A stretch of DNA of 10,532 bases, from assembly GCA_003164075.1 (NCBI GenBank), contig PLRZ01000563.1, positions 1 to 10,532 of the forward strand, in the 5' to 3' direction. This document shows positions 1 through 5,973 of the stretch, piece by piece. The DNA is from Bryobacterales bacterium (lineage in GTDB: Bacteria > Acidobacteriota > Terriglobia > Bryobacterales > Bryobacteraceae). Each line of letters starts with the position of its first letter. The stretch's first letter is position 1. Below the pieces are notes generated by a model. The model saw nothing but the letters and a program-made list of their open reading frames with translations, was not told the DNA's origin and made no database searches. The position numbers and the translations under genes are program-made.

Positions 1-2
1 GC

Positions 3-167
3 GGCGGGCTTCAGCCCGCCCTGCCCCGAGGTACTAAACCAACAGCATAGCGACACGGAAAACGGCCGTGGAACAACTGCACGTATCGGTGTTGCGGAGG
101 GAGAAGGCGATCTCTCATCTCGCGCACGGCGTGAACGGGCTGAAGCCCTCCGCAGGCTGAAGCCTGC
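3..167. repeat. REP/BIME-like element with three GGCT/AGCC hairpins
   Basis: Hairpin one is GGCGGGCT-TC-AGCCCGCC (3-20). Hairpins two and three are GGGCT-GA-AGCCC (137-148) and GCAGGCT-GA-AGCCTGC (152-167). Hairpin one has the opposite loop orientation to the other two, so the ends are inverted relative to each other. CCTGCCCC follows hairpin one (20-27) and hairpin three (163-170). The 116 bases between hold an 8-bp palindrome, ACGGCCGT (62-69), and no gene. It starts 32 bases past the left gene's stop. This layout resembles paired REP sequences mobilised by RAYT transposases, but no transposase is present here. Confidence 0.7.
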
Positions 168-198
168 CCCACACTCCGTAACAGTAATGCGCGCTTCC

Positions 199-3100
199 TT
201 AGTTTGCGCAGCCCAACCCGAGCGCGTCGTTGACCAGTTTTTGGACGTCGGCCACGTTGACCCGGCCATCCTGATTCAGGTCGTGGACCGCCGGCATCGC
301 ACCCAATGCTTCGTTGACGATGTGCTGCACATCGGCGACAGTGGCGGATCCGCCGCCGCTGATGCCGCAGTTGGCCACCGAGATGAAAGTGACGTCGCTG
401 GCGCTGGCATTCGCCGACCCTCCCCCCGACACTGTCACCTGGTTGGTTACCTGCGAGGGCGCGTCCTGGGCCACGTTTACGGTTACTGTAATAGCCGGAT
501 ATACGCCGCCGCCCGGCAAAGAATCGTTCCGCGTGCAGGCATTGGCAGGGCAAGTCCAACCCGTTCCGGCCATCGACACCAGGTTCAATCCGGCCGGCAG
601 CGTGTCGGTCACGGTTACGGTGCTGGTAGTGGTGGCGGCTGCCGCCATCTGGTTGCCTGCAATCAAGGTGTAGGTGGCGCTTTGCTGCATCTGGGAGAAG
701 TTGCCGTTATGCGTGGCGGAGATTTCCAGTACCGGAGTAGAGGCGCCGATGAAAGTGGGATCTTCCGCGCCGGCGCCGGGCGATCCGCCGCCCGACACCG
801 TGACGATGTTCGTCACCTGCGGAAGCGCGTTGCCGGCCACATCGACCCTTACCATGATGGGCGGGTAACTGGCGCCGGCTTCCAGCGTGTCGGTGTTGGT
901 GCGGGTGCAGGCGTTGGAGGAACAGCTCCAACCGGTGCCGGTCATGGAGCCCACCGTCAGGCCGGCGGGAATGAAGTCCGTGACCGTGACTGTGCCGCTG
1001 GTTGGGCCGGCCAGCGCGGCGTTGCTCACCGTAACGGAGTAGCCGGCGCCGCTCTGGCCCAAATTGAAATTGCCTGCGTGGGTCGTGGAAACGGTAAGCA
1101 GGGGACTTGCTCCCTCAGGTTGCAGCATGCGGAGTGCGCTGCCGCCGTTGTCGGGAACATAGAGGTTGCCGGAGCCATCCGCGGCCAGCCCCAGTCCGGA
1201 GAAGTTCATGAATTGAGCGGCGAGAGCGGGTCCGGCGTCGCCGGTATAGGCTGGGGAGAGGCCGTCTCCGGCGATGGTAGTGATGGTCCCTCCCGCGGAA
1301 ACCCTGCGAATTGTCAGGGAACCGGTGGCGAAGTAGAGGTTACCGGCTGGGTCTATCGTCAATCCCAGTGGACCGCCCAATTGCGCGAAAGTCGCCGGTC
1401 CGCCGTCGCCGGTGTTGTCGCTGCCTCCGTTGCCGGCAACCGTGGTGATGGTGCCGTCGGGCGTCAATCTGCGGATGCGCTGGTTGTTCGAATCGAGAAT
1501 GTAGAGGTTTTCGGCGGTATCCACCGCCAGGCCGGTCGGCTGGTTGAGTTGGGCGCTGGTCCCCGGGCCGCCGTCACCGGAATAGCCGGCAGTGCCGGTG
1601 CCCGCCACCGTACTGATGATTCCGCCGGGTGTGACCATGCGGATACGCTGGTTGACGGAGTCCGAAATATAAAGGTCACCCGCGGAATCCGCCGCCAACC
1701 CATTGATTTGGGCTACCTGCGCACTGGTAGCGGAACCTCCGTCTCCGGTGGAACCCCAGGAGCCGTTACCCGCCACGGTGGTAATGGCGCCGTTTGTGTC
1801 AATCTTGCGGACGCGCGCGTAGCCATCGAGATAGACGTTTCCCGCCGAATCGACGGCCACTACCTGAGGATTCACCTGGGCGGCCGTGGCCTGCCCGCCA
1901 TCCCCGGAATCGCAACAGGCGCCCGTGCCGGCGATGGTGGAAACGCCGCCCGCCGCGGATATCTTGCGGATGGTGTAGCTGTCGAGTTCCTGGATATAGA
2001 GATTGCCGGAAGCATCCGCGGCGATGGACTGAATGCCCGAAAACCCGCCCAGAACGGCTGGACCACCGTCTCCGTAGAACGGCGAAATGCTGCCGCCGGC
2101 GATGGTGCCGATGATGCCTCCCGGAGTCACCTCGCGGACGCGCCCGTTGCCGGTGTCGGCGATGTACAGGTTGCCCGCTGAGTCAACGGCTACGCCTTGC
2201 AGCCAGAGCAGTTCAGCGCTGGTGGCGGAACCTCCGTCGCCGGAAAAGCCTCCGGTATCGGTTCCGGCCGCAGTGGCGATCATACCCGAGGCGGAAACGG
2301 CGCGCACATACCTTCCATTGTCCGTGACGTACAGCGTACCGGTGGAACTCACGGCCACGCCGATCGGTTGGGCCAGCGCCGCACTGGTTGCCGGCCCTCC
2401 ATCGCCCAAGTGGTCCTGCACGCCGTTTCCGGCGAAGGTCGTGATGGTCCCATTCGGAGCGACGGCCCGCACCCGATTATTCCAAAAGTCGGCGATGTAC
2501 AGGTTGCCGGTGGAGTCAACGGCTACCCCGCGCGGGTCGCTCAGTTGTGCGCCGGTGGCAGGTCCGGTGTCGCCCCAAAAGCCGGAATTGCCATTCCCCG
2601 CCGCGGTGGAGATGATTCCCCCCGGAGTAACCTCGCGGATCCGTTCATTGCTGGAGTCGGCGATATACAGGTTGCCGGCCGCGTCGACAGCCACGCCCTC
2701 CGGGTCGTACAACTGCGCCTTCGTGGCCGGGCCATTGTCGCCGGAGTAACCTGCAACGCCCGTGCCGGCAACGGTTGTAATGACGCCGCTCGGAGCAACC
2801 ATGCGGATACTGTTATTCCCGTGGTCTGAAATATACAGGTTGCCGGTGGAATCCACCGCCAATCCCTGCGGCGAGTTCAATTGCGCGTTCACCGCGAGGC
2901 CGCCATCGCCGGAGAATCCCGGTTTGCCGTTGCCTGCTACCAGGGTCAGGATGCCATCGGGATCTATCTTGTAGACGTTTCCAGCGGCCACGTAGGTGTT
3001 ACCGAACTGGTCGGTGGCCACGGCCGCCACTGCCAGGGGATAGCTGGTTGCGATCGCCGCCGTGGGTACGGGTAGTCCTCCAGCGTAAGTCGAGATCAAG

Positions 3101-5652
3101 AACAGCGACGGTGGTGTATCTAACGGGGTAACATCGACGGCGCTGGCCGGCGCGGACCCGATTGCGGCAACGCTCGCCCGATTGGTCACATGCAGCGGTG
3201 CGTTTCCAGCCACGTTCACCGACACGGCGATCGAAGGGTAACTGGCGCCGCCCGGCAATGGGTCGCTTCGCAGGCACGTATTGCCGGAGCACGTCCAGCC
3301 GCTGCCCGCCATCGAGACCAGCGTCAGGCCCGCTGGAACAGTCTCCGTCACCGTGACGGCGCCGCTGGCCGGTCCGGCGGCCGCACCGTTGCTCACGGTC
3401 GCGCGGTACACCGCATTGGTCTGCCCGCGCGCGAAGCGGCCCGCATGCGTCAGCGCAATGCTCAGGGCCGGCGCCGGAAAGATTAGCGTGGGATCGGTGG
3501 CGCTGGCGGCGGCCGAACCTCCTCCGTTCACTCCCACCACGTTCATTTGTGGCGACACCGCATCGCCGGCCACGTTCACGCTCACCGCGATGGGCGGGTA
3601 GCTGCTTCCGCCCGCCAGCGGATCGCTACGCGTGCAATTGGGAAGGTACATACAGGCCCATCCCACGCCCGACATGGATACCACGGTCAAACCGGCCGGC
3701 GTTCGATCCGTCGCGACTACTTGGCCGCTGGTGGCGCCAGCCCCGGCCGCGTTGCTGACGGTAATCGTGTAACTTGCGCCCGATAGCCCTTGCGCAAAGT
3801 TTCCGGCGTGCGCCGCGGTAACACGCAGCACCGGAGCTGCACTTACTGTCAGGCTGACCGGCAGCAATAAGTCGCTGAGTCCCGGCGCCGTAAGTCTGAC
3901 GCTTCCAATATAAGGTGTTGTGGATGCGGAAAGGCCGGCAGGATTCACCCGGATCGATAAGGTGTTGCCGCCGACCGCAGCCAGCAGCCACGCTTCGTTC
4001 GGCGTCGCGCTGACAGTCAGGCCGCCAGGAGCGGTAGTCACTCCCAGGGTCTGGCTCGGCTCGGCCCCTCCGATGGTATAGGCAAATGGGGCTGGCGTAG
4101 CGCTGCGGATGCCATCTCCGCAGGTCCCGATCGAGACCCAGGAAGCTTGCCGCGGACTCGCGGCCGCATACCGCGGGATGGGACTGGTCAGCGGTCCCGC
4201 TCCGCCGGGAAGCGTAAAGGCGCCACCCCCGGGCTCCGGCGCGAAACTAAGCGCCACGTTACTCACCGCCGCACCTAATTGGCCTGTAGTGGCGGGGACG
4301 CCGGCATAGTCGATGTAAACGCTGAACGCGAAGCTATCGCCCGCGTTGACCGTTTCCCAGACCGCCGCGGCGGTGCCTGAAGCATCGGGCGTCAACGGGT
4401 AAGCCGCGAGCCCGTCGCTGCCCGCGACCGCGCTTCCGCGGAGTTCCGCGATCATGCCGCCATCGCCGTTGGCCTCGCCGGTCTGGCTGGCGGCCACCAG
4501 GACGGCATAGGGCGCCGTACTAGTCCCGCCGGGGACTCGGTAGGCGGCGACGTTGGTGGTGGAGACGTAGAGAGTGATGCCTGCCGGGATATTCGTGAAA
4601 ACCGCTTTGAGGCGGGTTCCGAAATCGGTCAGACCAGCGGTGTAACTGACTCCTCCCACGGTGGCCGTTGCGGCGGGAAGAATCAAGCCGGATTCGCTGC
4701 TCCACCATGGTATGTTCTGCCCCGGCGTTGCAGTGTTGGGGAGTGTCGAAGCCCAAGCGGTATCGGTCAACGGCGCCACCCGGGTCTTGAACGCGGGCGA
4801 GCCAGCCTGGACGTTCTCCGTGAACTGGAGCTTGGCCGTTAGCGCGGGCCCTTGCGGCGGCACGCACGGCGAGAACGGGCCCTGGCCTCCCGCTGGAGCG
4901 GGTTCGACATTGGCGGCCATCGGGGGCCTGAGATAACCGGTTACCGGCGCATTGGCCGCGCTGATCGGGAGAACGCTGGACGGATTTACCGAGACGACGG
5001 TGGCAATGGACTGGGGATTCGGCAGCCCCACCGCCGAAATCCGAAGGTTCGCGATGCGAAACACCCGCGAGACTCCCTGCAGCACGGGCGGCAGGACCGG
5101 TACATTATAGAATGTGATTGAATTGGCGCTCAGAACGCCGACATAGCCCTGGTAGACGTTACTGGCGTTGGATCCCGCCGTGGCCGTGGAACTCGCCACC
5201 GGGTACACCGACGATCGATCCAACTGCGCGAATGCCGGACAGCCGGCCTTTACGGCGCAGAGAGATTCCGGAGCTTTCGGACCGTAGAGACCGTTGACGC
5301 CGGTTGCCAGCTCGGCGCCCGGTTCGTCAATCGACAACAGGCCTTCGGAAAGTCCCGTGGCGCGATCGAAAATCCGGCTGGTGAGGGGCACTTCGGGCAA
5401 CACATAGATGGTGATATCGGCAGTTGGAACCGCCGATCCCGCCGTCAATAGAGGGCCGCCCGTACAAGTAATGACGATATCGCCCAGCAGTTCGGTATAG
5501 CCTTCCGGCCTGACAAACCGGGTGTCTGACTCGGCGGTACAAGCCAGCGGTCGATTCGCGGGGCCGGATGCCACCCCGATCTGCGCGCTTGCGGCGCCGG
5601 CCGCCAGTGCCAGCAGCGTCGCTGTATGGAGCCACCTGCGAAGGTCGATCAT
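199..5652 (-). CDS. Secreted multidomain protein: BACON-like, DUF11-like, 12 NHL repeats, dockerin-like tail
   Basis: Likely an exported surface or extracellular binding protein; the ligand is unknown and no catalytic motif was seen. Numbering is from ATG 5652 (1817 aa). Residues 1-23 form a signal peptide (MIDLRRW, hydrophobic core, ASA-Q cleavage site). Residues 24 to about 500 are a Cys-containing N-terminal module shared with both neighbours (RPEGYTELLGDI, later NIPAG and YVSTT). A BACON-like beta domain spans about 508-605. Two DUF11-like domains (607-846) each carry GW-x-C...C. Twelve NHL blades follow (about 852-1514), then two more DUF11-like domains (1517-1761). The dockerin-like tail (1762-1815) has one intact loop, DLNQDGRVNVAD, and flanking cysteines. 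An in-frame ATG at 5715 would add 21 residues before the signal peptide; it is rejected because the next paralogue starts exactly where 5652 does (MTDFRRW) with a related leader. It lies 321 bp downstream of that paralogue. Domain names come from motif recognition; the overall role is inferred. Confidence 0.94.
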   Translation of the reverse strand: MIDLRRWLHTATLLALAAGAASAQIGVASGPANRPLACTAESDTRFVRPEGYTELLGDIVITCTGGPLLTAGSAVPTADITIYVLPEVPLTSRIFDRATGLSEGLLSIDEPGAELATGVNGLYGPKAPESLCAVKAGCPAFAQLDRSSVYPVASSTATAGSNASNVYQGYVGVLSANSITFYNVPVLPPVLQGVSRVFRIANLRISAVGLPNPQSIATVVSVNPSSVLPISAANAPVTGYLRPPMAANVEPAPAGGQGPFSPCVPPQGPALTAKLQFTENVQAGSPAFKTRVAPLTDTAWASTLPNTATPGQNIPWWSSESGLILPAATATVGGVSYTAGLTDFGTRLKAVFTNIPAGITLYVSTTNVAAYRVPGGTSTAPYAVLVAASQTGEANGDGGMIAELRGSAVAGSDGLAAYPLTPDASGTAAAVWETVNAGDSFAFSVYIDYAGVPATTGQLGAAVSNVALSFAPEPGGGAFTLPGGAGPLTSPIPRYAAASPRQASWVSIGTCGDGIRSATPAPFAYTIGGAEPSQTLGVTTAPGGLTVSATPNEAWLLAAVGGNTLSIRVNPAGLSASTTPYIGSVRLTAPGLSDLLLPVSLTVSAAPVLRVTAAHAGNFAQGLSGASYTITVSNAAGAGATSGQVVATDRTPAGLTVVSMSGVGWACMYLPNCTRSDPLAGGSSYPPIAVSVNVAGDAVSPQMNVVGVNGGGSAAASATDPTLIFPAPALSIALTHAGRFARGQTNAVYRATVSNGAAAGPASGAVTVTETVPAGLTLVSMAGSGWTCSGNTCLRSDPLPGGASYPSIAVSVNVAGNAPLHVTNRASVAAIGSAPASAVDVTPLDTPPSLFLISTYAGGLPVPTAAIATSYPLAVAAVATDQFGNTYVAAGNVYKIDPDGILTLVAGNGKPGFSGDGGLAVNAQLNSPQGLAVDSTGNLYISDHGNNSIRMVAPSGVITTVAGTGVAGYSGDNGPATKAQLYDPEGVAVDAAGNLYIADSSNERIREVTPGGIISTAAGNGNSGFWGDTGPATGAQLSDPRGVAVDSTGNLYIADFWNNRVRAVAPNGTITTFAGNGVQDHLGDGGPATSAALAQPIGVAVSSTGTLYVTDNGRYVRAVSASGMIATAAGTDTGGFSGDGGSATSAELLWLQGVAVDSAGNLYIADTGNGRVREVTPGGIIGTIAGGSISPFYGDGGPAVLGGFSGIQSIAADASGNLYIQELDSYTIRKISAAGGVSTIAGTGACCDSGDGGQATAAQVNPQVVAVDSAGNVYLDGYARVRKIDTNGAITTVAGNGSWGSTGDGGSATSAQVAQINGLAADSAGDLYISDSVNQRIRMVTPGGIISTVAGTGTAGYSGDGGPGTSAQLNQPTGLAVDTAENLYILDSNNQRIRRLTPDGTITTVAGNGGSDNTGDGGPATFAQLGGPLGLTIDPAGNLYFATGSLTIRRVSAGGTITTIAGDGLSPAYTGDAGPALAAQFMNFSGLGLAADGSGNLYVPDNGGSALRMLQPEGASPLLTVSTTHAGNFNLGQSGAGYSVTVSNAALAGPTSGTVTVTDFIPAGLTVGSMTGTGWSCSSNACTRTNTDTLEAGASYPPIMVRVDVAGNALPQVTNIVTVSGGGSPGAGAEDPTFIGASTPVLEISATHNGNFSQMQQSATYTLIAGNQMAAAATTTSTVTVTDTLPAGLNLVSMAGTGWTCPANACTRNDSLPGGGVYPAITVTVNVAQDAPSQVTNQVTVSGGGSANASASDVTFISVANCGISGGGSATVADVQHIVNEALGAMPAVHDLNQDGRVNVADVQKLVNDALGLGCAN
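1111..3099 (-). repeat. Twelve tandem NHL-type repeats coding for a beta-propeller region
   Basis: Twelve in-frame units average about 166 bp (55-56 codons), with spacing of 161-174 bp between GNLY codons at roughly 1159, 1333, 1501, 1668, 1831, 1994, 2161, 2327, 2496, 2662, 2829 and 2990. The protein unit reads approximately GVAVDSAGNLYIAD, then NxRIRxV, a PxGxI turn, TVAGNG and a loop ending GDGGPATSAQL. NHL blades usually assemble into six-bladed beta-propellers that bind proteins or other ligands, so twelve would fit two propellers in series; that count-based reading is inference. The first blade (YVAAGNVYKI) and last blade are the most divergent. Blade 8 is shortened (DGYARVRKI), and blade 7 has a CC pair before its GDGG loop. 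Confidence 0.92.
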
Positions 5653-5665
5653 TTCCTGTTCCCGT
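5653..5665 (-). promoter_or_regulatory. Ribosome-binding leader that supports the start at 5652
   Basis: On the minus strand the 13 bases before ATG are ACGGGAACAGGAA. A GGGAA core sits 6 bases from the start, with a second AGGAA touching it. It matches 8 of 13 positions of the corresponding leader of the paralogue at 8394, and both are followed by homologous signal peptides. This, more than the quality of the Shine-Dalgarno match, favours ATG 5652 over the in-frame ATG at 5715. Confidence 0.55.
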
Positions 5666-5720
5666 AAAGTGCAGGACTCGACCGGGTGAAGCTCCCGTTG
5701 TGACCTGAGGCGCAAATGGC

Positions 5721-5747
5721 AATGCTGAAGACCAGCTTATCAGCATT
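5721..5747. promoter_or_regulatory. 8-bp inverted repeat upstream of the left gene
   Basis: AATGCTGA (5721-5728) and TCAGCATT (5740-5747) form a perfect inverted repeat around an 11-base centre, 69-95 bases before the ATG at 5652. It could be an operator or a leader hairpin. Its arms are too short to decide, and no clear -10/-35 pair was found beside it. A TTGATA hexamer lies just upstream in the direction of transcription, but without a convincing -10 at normal spacing. Confidence 0.3.
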
Positions 5748-5825
5748 CCGGTACTTACAGATATCAAGACCGGTGACAGATTAACCCTAGTAGGAAGGGA
5801 CGATGCACTTAGTACCAATTGTGGC

Positions 5826-5898
5826 GCAGGCACTCTTGCCTGCTGGGTCGAGACTCATCTCGACCCTCTTCGCGGCCAGTCGGAGGGCTTCGCTCCCC
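5826..5898. repeat. Cluster of three adjacent hairpins, REP-like intergenic repeat
   Basis: Three inverted repeats lie side by side. GCAGGCA-CTCT-TGCCTGC (5826-5843) has a perfect 7-bp stem. GGGTCGAGA-CTCA-TCTCGACCC (5845-5866) has a perfect 9-bp stem. GGAGGGC-TTC-GCTCCCC (5882-5898) has one mismatch and one G-T pair. The first two have related 4-base loops. The block is noncoding and sits between the middle gene's stop and the left gene's start. It looks like a dispersed palindromic repeat; it lacks the T-tract expected of an intrinsic terminator. Genome copy number is not visible here. Confidence 0.7.
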
Positions 5899-5925
5899 GG
5901 CTCTCAATCGCCATAATTCACTTGT

Positions 5926-5944
5926 ACATCAAGTTTCTTGATGT
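5926..5944 (-). terminator. Possible weak terminator hairpin behind the middle gene
   Basis: ACATCAAG-TTT-CTTGATGT is a perfect 8-bp stem with a 3-base loop, starting 30 bases after the TAA at 5974-5976. It is AT-rich and has no T-run after it on the minus strand (the sequence continues ACAAGTGAATT), so a Rho-independent role is doubtful. It may instead stabilise the mRNA end or belong to the neighbouring repeat block. Confidence 0.3.
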
Positions 5945-5973
5945 TTCAAGAGGGATTGTTTAAGTTTCTTGAT
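5931..5973. repeat. 12-bp direct repeat abutting the middle gene's stop codon
   Basis: AAGTTTCTTGAT occurs at 5931-5942 and again at 5962-5973, immediately next to the stop codon at 5974. The copies start 31 bases apart. The first copy overlaps the hairpin at 5926-5944, and a partial inverse copy (TTTCAAG) lies between them. It could be a small local duplication or a remnant of an insertion footprint. Confidence 0.65.

Noticed and set aside
199..375. Cellulosome dockerin with two functional calcium loops
   Set aside because: Only the second loop has the full DxNxDG...D set; the first lacks most of its calcium ligands, and no cohesin or glycoside hydrolase is in the window.
187..2181. 664-codon open frame on the plus strand opposite the NHL region
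   Set aside because: It is antisense to a well-supported gene. Its length follows from GC-rich codons and an in-frame tandem repeat, which keeps the opposite frame open. The protein shows low-complexity Arg/Gly/Ala composition and no domain.
5653..5715. Upstream in-frame ATG extending the left gene by 21 residues
   Set aside because: It puts a charged segment before a complete signal peptide, and the paralogue starts at the position matching ATG 5652.
5826..5898. CRISPR array
   Set aside because: The hairpins differ in sequence from one another and there are no regularly spaced identical repeats with unique spacers.
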